Shown: positions 22,912 to 35,221, counted from the first letter of the stretch. The stretch is DNA of 64,000 nt from Volvariella volvacea V23 (GCA_000349905.1 KB722741.1:647979-711978); one strand, 5' to 3'. Numbers and translations: made by a program. Notes: a model not told the origin generated them from the letters alone.

Positions 22912-25389
22912 TCATATGTCCGTCTCGTAAACTACGGAAGCTGTACTTCTATGTGGAATAGTTAGCGACAGATCCCGACGAAGGACAATCAATAAATCCT
23001 CACCGTCTTTCTTGACCCTAATGGGTGAATTGATGGTTTAAGTATCCAAAGATATTGACAAATATAACAAACTTACGTTTTCTTTCCAGCATATTTGCGC
23101 CTTCAGCTCAGTGAGACCAAAAAGGAGAATTACCTCATAGTTGATGGTATAATAAGACTGGCCGTTGCGGTAACCCTGTTGGACTATTCCGTTGACGGAA
23201 GCAGCGTCCACGACAACAGAGCATGCGACCTTCCAGTCTGCAGGAGAACCTTTGATATATATCAGTACCTGTACTGTATTGTCCTCTCCTTGCTCACCGT
23301 CGGACACCCATTTAGGATTTTCCACTGTTCCTCGATAGCAATGAATTTGGGTCCTCATTTCATTACTGAACAATGCGCCTCTGGTGTGAGTGCAGCGATA
23401 GTAAGGTCTCCTGAACTGTTTTGTTTCTTCGACCTCTGTATCCTAAACGTTCTACGTATTAGCCAGTTTGTGGGCACACCAAGTCGAACTGACCTTGGGT
23501 AGGATAGTATCAAAGGCATTGGGAATGCACACCATTCCATCCGGCCACGTTGACTTGGTCGACTCACGTCTCCTGTGCTCTGGATCGCTCGAATCGTACT
23601 GGATGCTGCACTGCATGCCATATACGTATTTGGAGACTCGAGCACGGACGTAGTGATCAAGACAGAAAGATACCGCTCCGTCGGCGACAGCCTTACTCCT
23701 GAGCGCAGTTAGAGAGATAACTGAGCATTTCAGACTGGCTGCACTTACGAGTGGTGGTCAGGTCGTATGATGGAGACGTTGTACTGCTGGAATTTCTCCT
23801 TGAGAGATGTAAAAAGCCAGTCATTTCCGGCAAAGCCACCGACGAGGAATGCGCACTGTGTTGGGTTTATAGTCAATGCTGCTTTTGTGTTATGCGTGGA
23901 GTGCTCCTGACCTTGACCTGTCTGTTGTACTTTGCTTCCGCGATGGCACGTGAAATGCAGGAGATTGAGGGTTCATAAAAACGGGCGACCTCCGCCCTGG
24001 GTTACGAACGTGAGTATGAGGTATGATAAAAATGAAGATTTCAAACCCATCAAGCCTCAATTGCCCAGACCGGATATTGAAGTTTGGATCCCTGTCTCGC
24101 ATAGTACCAAATTTGATGAACGCAGGCACACTAGGATCGCGAAAACCTAGTTTCGTAGTCCTATCGAAACATCTCGCGATGTCGTCGACAACGTCGATAT
24201 ATTTTGAATCACGGAGATAATCTGTACAAAGAGTTAAACCCTCGCACGAATACTTTATATTGTTGAAAAGCGATTTACCTTGAAGGAAAAGTTTTGCATG
24301 TTGCGTAACAAAGATCGAACCGTGGAAATGACCTGTGGGGTCCTCGGGTGAATAAGATACATTAGTAAAATCAACGGCTTACACTGGGGGGCAGCAGCCT
24401 CTTCGAACACGAATGCGTCGTCAGATTTTTTCTTGTACCCGCTGATGTCAACTGTCCCACCACCGGCATCAACGACGAGTACTGCAGCGCCAGACTATAA
24501 CGCCCATTAATCGATGCCCTAGACGAATTTGATATTCAAAAACGCGTACCTTCAACTCCCTTGGCACTAGCCCGTTTGCGACGCAGAAGTGGAGACTTGC
24601 TTCTCCTTCTGTGACAAAGTGAATGCTGTCTCGACCCTCCTGGGTATCAGGAACTAGACCAGCTTGGATGGCAGCTTGTCGCATCAGTGCCTGTTGCGCC
24701 CCTTCCCATCCGTTTGGATGGGTCAAGATGATATCTTTCTTCGATTCCCAAACCGAAGCGCCACTAAGATGAGATTCCGTGATGAATGTCTTGGCGCATT
24801 GGTACATATAGCGGAGGAAATCGGCAAAAATGGAGACGATGCTCTTGCCCAACGGAAGTGGCGGGATGTGGTTGATCACTTGTGGGGACTGGAGGTGTCT
24901 AGGGCGGAGATGCAACTTGAACCTGTTGCCCACCACCGATCATATTGTTTACTATTCAGCCCGAAGCGGATATCAGGCAACGCACCATTCTGCCTTGATC
25001 AGCCGTTCAGTTTCTATTTCCTCCACGAATGACTCCTGCTCCGCTTCAGCCCCAACGGCACGAACGTCGCCATTTGGGCCGTAAAGAATGACTGTTGGGA
25101 TTTTGTGGTCCCCGATGATACCTTCCTTTGCAGGGTACCTTGGTGTATTTGTGTAATGGATCAGAGGAGGCTCGTGGGCACTAGTAAGGCCTTAAGGGAT
25201 AGTACCTTGTCACACTCTCGATCACAGGAGGTCGACCAGGATCAAGGATGCTGCCCGCACATTCAGATATCACCAGGGAGATCAAACTCGCTATACTCAC
25301 GCATAGGAGATACCGCTATATGTGGTGCCAACGTCCATAGCCAGGACGAGTTGCCTGCTGTCGCCCTTATACGGGGGACGGTTTTCCAT
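22912..25389 (-). CDS. HSPA12-like Hsp70 family ATPase, copy 5
   Basis: Start at 25387-25389 reads MENRPPYKGDSRQLVLAMD, then DVGTTYSGISYA. The middle exon has FKLHLRPRHLQSPQVINHIP, ESHLSGASVWESKKDIILTH and FVTEGEASLHFCVANGLVP. Phosphate-2 is VDAGGGTVDISGYKKKSDD. Later exons carry DDIARCFDRTTKLGFRDPSV, FIKFGTMRDRDPNFNIRSG, and FLVGGFAGNDWLF. The C-terminal part includes IHCYRGTVENPKWVSDG, INYEVILLFGLTELKAQICW, a 14-nt exon at 23004-23017 and the end TASVVYETDI. The middle exon is nearly identical to that of copy 6, marking the most recent duplication or a gene-conversion tract. Upstream blocks match copy 6 (25478-25545) and the B-side promoter (about 25585-25635). Confidence 0.88.
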
Positions 25390-26214
25390 GTTCAGTGCAG
25401 CGGGAGAAGGTGATCTTCAGGGAACGGGTACGGTATCAGAGAAGGACGTGGTGTATATCGATGCTCTGCCCTTTCTCCACCACGTTTTGGTTCTCGACAG
25501 CATCATTTGCTTTGTTTGCATGCGTCGTGCCCATCGCGCAGTCATTCGAGTTAGATAATGAGCTAATAAGGGTAGCTCACACCTTCCTTCCACACTCAAT
25601 GCAGATCCGACTATTCCTATAACTCATGAAACCAGATTACACCCTCGGCGGTGACCGGTGACCAGCAGGTGAGCTCGCTGTTTGCAACAGTCGGCAGCCA
25701 CAATAGACTTCTAAACTCCGAGTCTCCGCTTGCCTTTCAGTGGCTGGCACAGTCTAAATCTCAGTGTCCGACCGCGGCCGGGTCGGCAAAGCGTACAAGA
25801 TATTTCTTCCATGATGGCGCATCTCACCCTCAAAGGCTTCAGAAGGATTCAGATACGCTATCGGTAAATCTCTACATAAAGGATCAGTAAATTTGAAGCA
25901 GTAGATTCTTCCCTATCTTGAAGTGTCCGAAGGTGTGGTCCGTCCAGAGGTATATATTTACCAAATTCCTGCATACGAAGTTTGGAGGCGATAAGCAGTG
26001 CGTGATAGTTTCTCATCCACGCAATTCCCCAGTCAATCGCGCGTATACATGGATACAAGCACGTGAATATCAAGCTACGCTCATACAGTAATCAGCCTCC
26101 TGAATCCGAGGTTGGGAATAGCCACTTTCGACTCGGAGCAAGTCGTTCTATTGACGATGCTTTTCTCCAGAGAGTTTATCCCGCAGGAAGACCGCTAGCA
26201 ATGAGAGGCGTATC
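25390..26214. promoter_or_regulatory. Upstream region of copy 5 with partial family-B promoter remnant
   Basis: 25478-25545 holds the Hsp70-side block (CACGTTTTGG, ACAGCATCATTTGCTTTGTTT, CATCGCGCAGTCA). About 25560-25635 still resembles the B-side promoter (GAGCTAATAAGG, ACCTTCCTTCCAC, TGCAGATCCGAC, ACTCATGA) but is more degraded than beside copy 4. No B gene follows; the rest, to the end of copy 6 at 26215, shows no coding signal. Confidence 0.5.
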
Positions 26215-28684
26215 TCATTTATTGGTCTCATAAACAATGGAAGCCGGTCCCCTGCAATCAATTCATCAGAGATCGAAGTCCATTTAAACCAGCAAGGCCT
26301 TACCGTTTCTCTTGTCCCTAAATAAGAAGAGTGGGCCGTAAGCATGCGTGAATCGATGAAAGTTTGACAACGTACATTTTCTGTCCAACATATCTGCGCC
26401 TTCAGCTCAGTGAGACCGAAAAGGAGGATGATTCTGTAGCTTAGTTTAAAGTAAGCCTGTCGATTTTTGGACGGGGGGTTATATTTGACGATCCTAGCAA
26501 GGGACGATCCGTCGGCGACCACAGTGCACACAACACTCCAGTCTTGAGGAGAGCCTGTTGCACGCGTCAGTTGTCGAAATTCGTTAGGGGACTTGACTAA
26601 CCATCTGACATCCATTGTGGTTTCAGTGGTCCTCTATAACACTGTATCTCGTCTCTCATTTCGTCGTCAAACAATTGGTCCATTTCACTTGTGCTGCGGG
26701 AGTAGTGTCTAATGAACTCTTGGGTTTCCGCGACTTCTATGCCCTGATAAACGGTGTCACACTCAGGGAGGGACCGATGATGTTGCGGGAAATACTCACC
26801 TTGGGCAAAATGGTATCAAAGCATCCAGAGATGCGCTCAACTCCGTCTGCCCCAGTGTACTTTGAGAACATGCGACGGCGATGCTCAGCATTTTCCGAGT
26901 TATAGGCCACGCTGCATTCAACACCGTATACGTATTTTGAAACACGAGAGTTGACATAGTGGTCGAGATAGAAAGAGACAGCTCCATCGGCGACGGCCTT
27001 ACTCCTAGATAAAATTAAATATGCATGCTATTGTGTGTATATCGAGCCCTTACGAGTGATGATCAGGCCGAATAATGGAGACGTTATATTGCTGGAATTT
27101 CTCCTTGAGGGACGTGAACAGCCAATCATTTCCGGCGAAACCACCGACAAGGAACGCGCACTTTTTCGAGCTATAGTAAGCAATATCTTCACGTCGCATG
27201 TAAAAACCCCTCACCTTGACTTGTCTGTTATACTTGGCTTCCGCGATAGCACGAGAAATACAAGAGATAGAAGGTTCGTAGAAACGAGCAACGTCGGTTC
27301 TGAGTTGAAAACATGGATTTGAAAACCACATGTGCTCCAACAGCGGAAGAGACATACCCTTCAAGCCTCAACTGTCCAGACCGAATCCCAAACTCCGGAT
27401 CCCGATCGCGCATTGTACCAAACTTGATAAATGAAGGTACGCCAGGATCCCTGAATCCTAGTTTTGTGGTCTTATCGAAGCACCTAGCGATATCGTCCAC
27501 AACATCGCTGTATTTGGATTCGCGAAGATGTTCTGGAGGGGTGTACCTAAGTAGAGTGCTATTGCTTTTTTCTGTGAAGCTAACCTTTGAGAAAAATCTT
27601 CGCGTGCTGGGTTACAAAGATCGAGCCGTGGAAGTGACCTGTTGCGATGCGTTTATGTATGAATGAGGTAGATGGGACCGAGAGTTCACCCACATTGCGG
27701 AGCAGCAGCCTCCTCGAATACGAATGCGTCATCAGACTTTTTCTTATACCCACTGATGTCAACCGTTCCGCCACCAGCGTCGACGACGAGTACTGCTGCG
27801 CCAGACTAGAGACAGAAACTGCGTTCAGGGTGCTTGGCAGCGTGGCTCGAGGACACAAACCTTCAAATCCTTGGGCACCAACCCGTTGGAGACACAAAAG
27901 TGGAGACTTGCTTCTCCTTCTGTGACGAAATGGATGCTTTCTCGGCCTTCTGGAGTATCAGGGACCAGTCCGGCTTGAATGGCAGCTTGTCGCATTAAGG
28001 ATTGCTGCGCTCCTTCCCATCCATTTGGATGGGTCAAAATGATATCTTTCTTGGATTCCCAAACCGAAGCGCCACTGAGATGCGATTCCGTGATGAATGT
28101 CTTGGCGCATTGGTACATGTAGCGGAGGAAATCAGCGAAAACAGCGACGATGCTCTTGCCCAACGGAAGCGGAGGAATGTTGTTGATCACTTGTGGGGAC
28201 TGTAGGTGCCTTGGACGGAGGTGTAGCTTGAACCTGTCCCCCGCCAACTCTGTCATAGCTTATTCTCAATCAAATACCAACGCGACGCACCACTCCGCTT
28301 TGACCAGATGCTCGTTCTCGATCTCGTCTAGAAAAGCGTCCTGCTCTGCTTCAGCCCCGACAGCACGAACATCCCCGTTTGGGCCATAAAGGATGACGGT
28401 TGGGATCTTGTGGTCGCCAACGATACCCTCTTTCGCGGGATATCTGAGTGCGTATTATTAGAGATTGAGCACGACTTGGAGTATTGGAAGAATACCTCGT
28501 CACGCTCTCAATCACAGGAGGTCGACCAGGATCAAGGATGCTGTCCAAACAGTCATCAGATGCCATTGGATAAATGACAAGAATAAGAGCCTCACGCGTA
28601 GGATACGCCGCTGTACGTAGTGCCAACATCCATGGCCAGGACGAGTCTGCGGCTATCGCCCTTGTACGCAGGTCGGTTCTCCAT
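26215..28684 (-). CDS. HSPA12-like Hsp70 family ATPase, copy 6
   Basis: Start at 28682-28684 reads MENRPAYKGDSRRLVLAMD, then DVGTTYSGVSYA. The middle exon (from about 28240) has FKLHLRPRHLQSPQVINNIP, FADFLRYMYQCAKTFITESH, THPNGWEGAQQSLMRQAA and FVTEGEASLHFCVSNGLVP. Phosphate-2 is VDAGGGTVDISGYKKKSDD. Then come GSIFVTQHAKIFLK, DDIARCFDKTTKLGFRDPGV, FIKFGTMRDRDPEFGIRSG and FLVGGFAGNDWLFTSLKEKF. The C-terminal part includes CYRGPLKPQWMSD, ARIVKYNPPSKNRQAYFKLS, ILLFGLTELKAQICWTEN, a 14-nt exon at 26304-26317, and the end GPASIVYETNK. The gene appears intact. It is head-to-head with intact B2, 430 bp between the two ATGs, and is the clearest complete example of the two-gene unit. Confidence 0.88.
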
Positions 28685-29114
28685 GCTCTGGTCCTCCGAG
28701 ATGGTAATGGCTGAAGGAGTGCAGTGATAGCCCGAGAGAAGGGCGTAACGAGAGTAGACCCTCCTTTCATCCCCCCACGTTGTGGCTGTCAACAGCATCA
28801 TTGCTTTGTTTACGTAGCTCGCATCGCGCAGTCACCTTATCACATGCCGCAAACTCCTGTGTCGCGCGTACCTTCACGGAGACATATCGCGCAGACAATG
28901 CCAATAGCTAGATGGCTCCTTGATGTGTGATTCTTACAGCTAATATAGGCTTGACGACGGAACTAGTGGATGCATCCCAGTCGCGCGCGGCGCAGATCGA
29001 CCTAATAAAGACTCCATGAGGCATGTCATGCGGAGCTAATGCTGTGGCCTCGTGTCCCATTAGAGAAAGATTAGCTCACCATTTCTTGACTTTGGCCTTC
29101 ATCTCTCCTCAGCA
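28685..29114. promoter_or_regulatory. Bidirectional promoter of the Hsp70 copy 6 / B2 pair
   Basis: 430 bp between divergent ATGs. The Hsp70-side block is at 28775-28835 (CCACGTTGTGGCTGTCAACA, CATCGCGCAGTCA). The B-side block is at about 28985-29050 (CGGCGCAGATCGACC, CCATGAGGCATGTCATGCGG, GGCCTCGTG). Both halves recur, singly or together, at the other Hsp70 and B starts, which marks them as the conserved control elements of the unit. Confidence 0.6.
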
Positions 29115-31300
29115 ATGTCTTATGTGAAAGCCGCCATCAACTCGATCGCCAGCTTGGTGACTGACAGTTCTCTGAAACGCCCCAATAGTGAAGAACACAG
29201 TTTATTGGCATCTGTTATGCGTCCAGAGCCTCAGGGAGATCCAAGGCAGCCCTATGAGAGAAATGGTACGTGCTGCACAGCATACCTGGGGTGGCATTGG
29301 TCAATTGCCGAGCAGGGTACGCAGGAGGACGACAAGATGAGAGAACAAACTCTACCCAGGGCGGTAGCAGGAGGACCACAGAGCCCGATGCACGCGATGC
29401 GCAATTCTCGTCAGGTTCGAGGCATCAAACCACCCAGTCCGAAACCCGCAAGTTCAGCTACGCTCAGGTAACTAGCTCGTCTACAAGCGCATCTGCATAC
29501 GCGCAAAAAACTGCATCCAAAAGTACATTCAGTTCAAGTAGTTCCAAGCACGCCGAAGGGAACTATCACCTTAGGGATCGTGGACAATTTGTAGCACCCT
29601 CGACCCATCGTGTCAATGGCCATACACCGGAGTCTGCACCGCAGAAGCCAGTTCAGGCGCGTACACAGGACAGGACCCAAGATATAAATGAAGGACAAGA
29701 AGAACACGCCGTATACCGTGACCACGTCGCTCAGCACAAAGGTAGTCAGGACACGAGGCGGCAAGGAGCAGAGACAAAGCACTTCTCGAAATCTGAGGTG
29801 AGGGGCATACACGAATGCGTAGCCTACCCTTACTGAGAAACTGACAGGAGGTTACGCTATTACGAGACGAACTCCGACGCAAGGACAGAGCGTTAGCAGA
29901 ATTAGAAAGAAGGCTCAGAGCAGCTGAAGAGGATTTGAAATCGAACCAGAGTAAAATGGCCAATTATAAGGAGAATATTCAAGGACTGGAAGAGGTGAGT
30001 CGTCTAGTGCTGTTTTGGCGAAATAAAGCGGCTTGGATTAATCATGTGAAAAGGTGCTTCAATCCAACCACGAGGCGTACCAGCAACTGGAACATCGGTT
30101 CATGGAGGTGGAAGGAGACCTAGTAAAAACTCAAAAGCAACGGGAGATCGACATTAATCACCATTCCCAAGCCGCTCGAGCAGCAAACCAGAGGGCTGAG
30201 GACCTTCAAAGGCAGGTGAACATGATGCAAGAGCACCTGGATCAGAACAAGAAACTGCTAAGCGAGCGAACGGATGAGCTGAAAATGGTGGAGAATTATG
30301 TTTCGAAAACGAATGGACTATCGGGAAGGGAATTGACAGAGATGGTCGAGACGCTCAATCAGGAAATCTCACAAACGAGCGCGACGATCATCGACTCACT
30401 CGACTTTAAAGACCCCAGCAGAAGAAAGCTCACTGAGGAGGAGCGCGCCCAGATTCTGCCCCAACTAGAAGGGCATCTGCCTAAAACTTTCTTATTTCGA
30501 CTGGCGCGTCACCGCCCCATCTCGCATGACGCCGAGGAAGACTTGGGGGTACAGATAGCCTTGCAGGCAGTTATGGCGGAATACGCCTGTTACTATGTCC
30601 AATCCTGGTGCCCGTCTAATGGCGATGTTGCCCGCTTCCTTCATAGCGTCTATGAAGGTCTCCGCAAGTCAGGTTAGTAAGGGGCCATTCCATATTACTA
30701 ACACTCAATCTTCAACGCACACTGTATCCCAGATCCTTTCACAGCCCCACGGTGGCGATCTATGACACACTCTCAAGTACGGCAACAGATGTCAGGAGAA
30801 GCTACGCAGGTCATCGACTCGACTTTACGCGGTTGCCTAACCCTGTTGCTTAATGCATGCGGATGGACGGACGATTACATCGCAAGCAACGAACGACATT
30901 CAGAGGCAATAAGTCGTGGCCTCGAAGTTATTACGGAGAAAATCCTGCAACTTAACAAGGCTATATTTGAGGACCTCATGCAAGATGAGGTTAGACTTAT
31001 CTGGTTTAGATCGGAATCAGAGTTTGTCCCTGATCTAGCCGCTGACGACTTCTCTGGGGTTCAGCAAATATACGGGAGGATACTTTGCACGACAGATTTG
31101 GGTGTGCAGATTATCACGCCCAGGACTTCAGGTGATGTGGTTGCGACCACGCTCAAGTCGAAGGTCATCTTGAACGACATATTATACAAAAATTATCAGG
31201 TAAGAATCGGAGATGGAATTGACTTGCACCCATACTGACGAGCCGCTACTAGAATGCTGGAGAAGCGAAGAAGGAAAAACGGAAGCATGGAGAGTTGTAG
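29115..31300 (+). CDS. Family B copy B2: coiled-coil protein with conserved helical domain (unknown function)
   Basis: I do not recognise a named family. The start at 29115 gives MSYVKAAINSIASLVTDSSL. Residues up to about 210 are Ser/Thr/Gln-rich and disordered (e.g. SSSTSASAYAQKTASKSTF). A coiled coil of about 130 residues follows (LLRDELRRKDRALAELERRL; DLQRQVNMMQEHLDQNKKLL). Next is a conserved helical domain: LTEMVETLNQEISQTSATII, LARHRPIS, EEDLGVQIALQAVMAEYACY and signature QSWCPSNGD. A separate exon continues RWRSMTHSQVRQQ, LLLNACGWTDDYIASNERHS and EKILQLNKAIFEDLMQDEV, then a beta-rich end GRILCTTDLGVQIITPR. The last exon is lysine-rich, NAGEAKKEKRKHGEL. Introns include about 29797-29850, 29996-30053, 30674-30732 and 31200-31252. 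No signal peptide or membrane segment is visible. Head-to-head pairing with Hsp70 copy 6 suggests a co-regulated partner. Confidence 0.8.
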
Positions 31301-32733
31301 GTGCTAGCGCAGAAGATTTCATGCCCGAGTGCCCATCCATAGGGGAATCCACAGTATGTAACTTTTACTAATGCACGAATTTGTACGAGTAAGGGGATGT
31401 ATCGATATTGGTGTTCTGGCTAGCGTGTGTTTTCCCTATGAGCTGTAACCACTCACCACTTCATATGCGGTATTGATACCACAAGATAACGAACTCATTC
31501 GCCGATTTACTAGTTGGTAGCTTATCTATATTCTATATCTACACCTATATGGATATAGAATCCATGTAGAATGCGATATGGGAAAATCAAGAAATTTTGA
31601 TACCCGACTCCGACAACTCCGCCGGACCCGAGGCAAAAAGTGATGAGCTCAGTGAAGGCACTTTGGAGGCTCGGGGTCTCCGAGCACAACCCACACAAAA
31701 GCCTAAAATCGCGTGGAGGCGCGCAACGACGACACAGCAGGGCCTGGAAGTGCAAACCACAACGCGCTGTGAACCCCGGCCGGAGAAAGGCACGAGCGGA
31801 GTGAGTCGCCCTTGGAAGGTGCCGATACACAAAACCCAATACAACCCTAATTGCCAGAACGCGACACCCAGCCCAACTTCTCATTGTCTAAGGGCCACAT
31901 GCTCAGACAAAACGAGGTTTCTGGAAGTGGTGGGTAGTGTTCTCTATACACTCTAGGAATCAGGCCCACGCATCATGCACGGGTGCGTTTTGGGAGAAGG
32001 AAGAGGTGTTCTCAATCCTTGTATGCCCTATAGAATTATATTCTCTGCCTGTGTCGCTTCGCTCCCTCAAGCGGGAATCGTAGTCACGTCCGTAGATCAG
32101 CAAGCTTGGAAAGCTTGTTTGGTGCTGCGTAACGTGTAACTAGCTTTCCGCGCGCTATGAGACGGCTACTACTAGGCAGGCACCGGGGGTCGTTGGGTTT
32201 GTTGGTATAGGTAGGTTACGACAGTTTCGGTTCAACCAACCCCTTCCAAAGATATCTATGACATGGCACCAGATATGCCCTTCGACGATGCTCCAGGCTA
32301 TCTAGATAGAAACATGCGTCACTGGTGATGTTCTCCTCGTGCAGTGCACCAGCCTTAGTACAGTCATTCACCTTGCGGTCACACGACAAACCATATCGAG
32401 TAATCCATTGAATCCATTCACGAAGTGGTTCTCAGCTCATCCTGCCTCTTTCATTGCGATGTTGGGGTATCACTCCTCACGGAGTCCTCAAGGTGCAGAT
32501 TCCGTCATAATTCAGCTCAGCTGACGAAATGACATCCAGCTCATTTACCGGAAGCAGGAGACCTTGAATATTCTGCAATGGTTTCCTGCAATTCCTCTAA
32601 TGCCCTTCGAACAGGAGCCGAGCTTCAGGTGATAATGAAGCGTGGTCTTGTGCAATGCCATTCCAGGGAAGCATAAAACTCGACTAAGGGTTTGAACGGC
32701 TCCTGTCTATTATATCTATCCTTAACCACCTTC
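31301..32733. other. Spacer with a GC-richer island of unknown origin
   Basis: No gene could be supported. 31531-31560 contains an inverted repeat with 9-bp arms (TTCTATATC / GATATAGAA, 12-nt loop). About 31600-31900 is GC-richer than its flanks and open on both strands at once (about 120 codons each way), which is typical of composition rather than coding. It may be a decayed mobile element or insertion, but no terminal repeats or transposase motifs are seen. The last part (32690-32733) is the promoter side of Hsp70 copy 7. Confidence 0.35.
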
Positions 32734-35221
32734 ATGGCTGAACGTCCCGCATATAAAGGAGAAGAACGAAAGCTAATAATCGCTTTTGACATTGGAACCA
32801 CCTACAGCGGTGTATCCTACTGGTGAGTTATTCAAGTGTAGCTATTCACCGTCTCTCTCGCTCAGTTGCTCCTCCAGCGTCCTTGATCCTGGGAGTGTCC
32901 CCGAGATCCGGAACGTAACAAAGTACGTCCCCAAATTGCAATAGTAGCTATGGGCTCTGATTGCTCATCGGGTGTAGGTTCCCAGCCCAAGACGGTGTCG
33001 GTGGAGACTCCAAGATACCAAGTGTTATTCTTTACGGACCTGATGGAGACGTCCACGCTGTAGGCGCAGAAGTTGAAGAAGTGTCTGCAGAGACAATAGA
33101 AACGGAGAATCTCTTTAGGTCTGAGTGGTGCGTCACTTACGTTCCACTCCGATGAGCAATAAAAGAGTGATGTCCTGTGAACTAGGTTCAAATTGCATAT
33201 GCGACCCAGACACCTGCAGAAATTGGATTTATTCGAACATTTGCCACCTCTCCCACCTAGCAAAGATGCTACGCTCGTATATTCCGATTTCCTCCGCTAC
33301 CTCTTCAACTGCACCAGGGAATTTATCCTCACCTCGCACTTTAGCGGTGCTCAGATTTGGGAATCGAAGAGAGAGATAATTCTCACGCAGCCAAATGGGT
33401 GGGAGGGTGCTCAACAGGCTATGATGCGGGAAGCTGCGATTTTTGCAGATGTGGTTCCAAGTACTCCAGAAGGCCGGGATAGTGTATATTTTGTTACGGA
33501 AGGAGAGGCTAGCCTCCACTTCTGCGTTGCTCATGGTGTTGTACCGGATACATTAAAGGTCCTTCCTCTCCCTCTCATAGATGCTTTTTGCTAATCGTAT
33601 ATGGTGCAGAAAGATGATGCGATCCTTGTAATCGACGCTGGGGGAGGAACAATAGATATCAGTGGTTACAAGAAGAAGTCAGACGACGCATTTCTGTTCG
33701 AGGAAGCGGCCGCTCCAGAATGTACGTCCTCGTATTTATCCAGAGCTGATTTTTCGTACTTAGCAGAGGGTACTAGGTTACTTACGTGGCTCAATTTTCG
33801 TTACTCAGTTTGCGAAAATCTTTTTACTTGGTATGTCTGAACCCCCTCCCCCTGGGAGCTACGATTCTTATGATGCCTCCTGATTGGGCATAAGACTTCC
33901 TGAAGGGTTCAAAATATCACGATGTTGTTGAAGATATGGCGAAATGCTTCGACACGAGTACCAAACTGAGGTTCCGCGATAAACGTGATCCTTCATTCAT
34001 CAAATTTGGCACCATACGGGATCGTGATCCAGAATACGGCATTCGATCTGGACAACTCAAACTTGAAGGGTAAGTTCGTTCTACTGCAAAGATTCATTGA
34101 CCGCTCACAGCCTACGTTTGTAGAGAGGATGTCGCCCGTTTCTTTGACCCGTCGATTACCTGTATCGCTAAGGTTATTGAAGAAGCGAAATATCACAAAC
34201 AGATCAAGGAATGTGCTTCCATTTCAAACGTGGTTATTAGATCATCGTCTCAACGTTCTCCGTAACACAGACAGCTTTCCTAGTTGGTGGATTTGCGGCC
34301 AACGACTGGCTATTTAACTCGCTCAAGACAAGATTCGAGGAATTTGACGTCTCAATCTTCCGTCCTGATCAGTACTCGTAAGCTGGTTCACTTCTTGTGA
34401 CAGCACAGTGCGTGACTCAGTACGTGAAGGAGCAAAGCCGTCTCTAGTGGCGCTGTCTCATTCTACATCGACCACTACGTCGATTCACGAGTCTCGAGAT
34501 TCTGTTATGGCACAATCCACGATGTTGGATACAATGCTCGAAATCCTGAGCACCAGGCGCGTCAAGAGGACGTATATATCGATGTCGATGGTTCTGCCAT
34601 GCTTTCGGGCTCTTTCTCAATCATTCTGCCAAAGGTCTGTCGTTTTCCCGTCTGCATGTGGCTCTTTATTCATTGTCTAGCAACGATGACAGGGCATCCA
34701 CGTCAACGAAACGCAAGAGTTTAGGAGTTCCTTTTCTATCGTCAGCTTTAATCCATCTCACGTGGCTGGTGCCGAAATCGTCTGTTATCGTGGAGATCAA
34801 GCCCGCCCAAGATGGTTCACCCAAGGTAGGTGCCTACCGTGAGATGTCAGTGTCAGCGTGCCTCTGCTGACCACTAGATATTAGATCCTGAATGGGAGGT
34901 GATGTGCATGATCACAGCAGACGAGGAATCGCTGAAGCAAATAGCCGACCAACAACTCAACGCGGATGGGCAGATTTATTATCGCATCAGGTTTGAGATA
35001 ATACTCTTGTTTGGCCTGACAGAGTTCAAAGCTCAGATTTGCTGGAAGAAAGGGGTGAGTATCTTTGTTGTCTTGTTATTTTGAGCACTGATTTTGTATA
35101 ATCTTCGTGGCTGGTAGGACGAGGAGATACGGTGAGCTTTTCCTTCAGCCGATCCTTTGATTGCATTAATATCAGGATACCTCAATCCTACAGGGGTCCT
35201 GCGTCAATCCTCTATGCATAA
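32734..35221 (+). CDS. HSPA12-like Hsp70 family ATPase, copy 7 (only plus-strand copy)
   Basis: Start at 32734 reads MAERPAYKGEERKLIIAFD with DIGTTYSGVSY. First exons are 32734-32822 and 32878-32922, then from 32978 (FPAQDGVGGDSKIPSVI). The middle domain has FKLHMRPRHLQKLDLFEHLP, TQPNGWEGAQQAMMREAA and FVTEGEASLHFCVAHGVVP. Phosphate-2 is VIDAGGGTIDISGYKKKSDD (about 33625-33680). Then GSIFVTQFAKIFLL, DMAKCFDTSTKLRFRDKRD, FIKFGTIRDRDPEYGIRSG and the adenosine motif FLVGGFAANDWLFNSLKTRF. The C-terminal half has SGSFSIILPKG, EIVCYRGDQARPRWF, RFEIILLFGLTEFKAQICW, a 14-nt exon at 35118-35131, and the end RIPQSYRGPASILYA. No defect was found. DIGTTYSG and IAFD resemble copy 8 more than copies 3-6. 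Its stop lies 80 bp from the dead Hsp70 first exon. Confidence 0.9.

Noticed and set aside
25478..28835. Heat-shock element in Hsp70 promoters
   Set aside because: Looked for alternating GAA/TTC triplets with 2-bp spacing upstream of copies 4-7 and found no clean array; the conserved block has a different sequence.
31522..31956. Overlapping 119-120 codon frames on both strands
   Set aside because: Open on both strands through GC-rich composition; no start context, splice partner or motif. Kept only as a compositional island.
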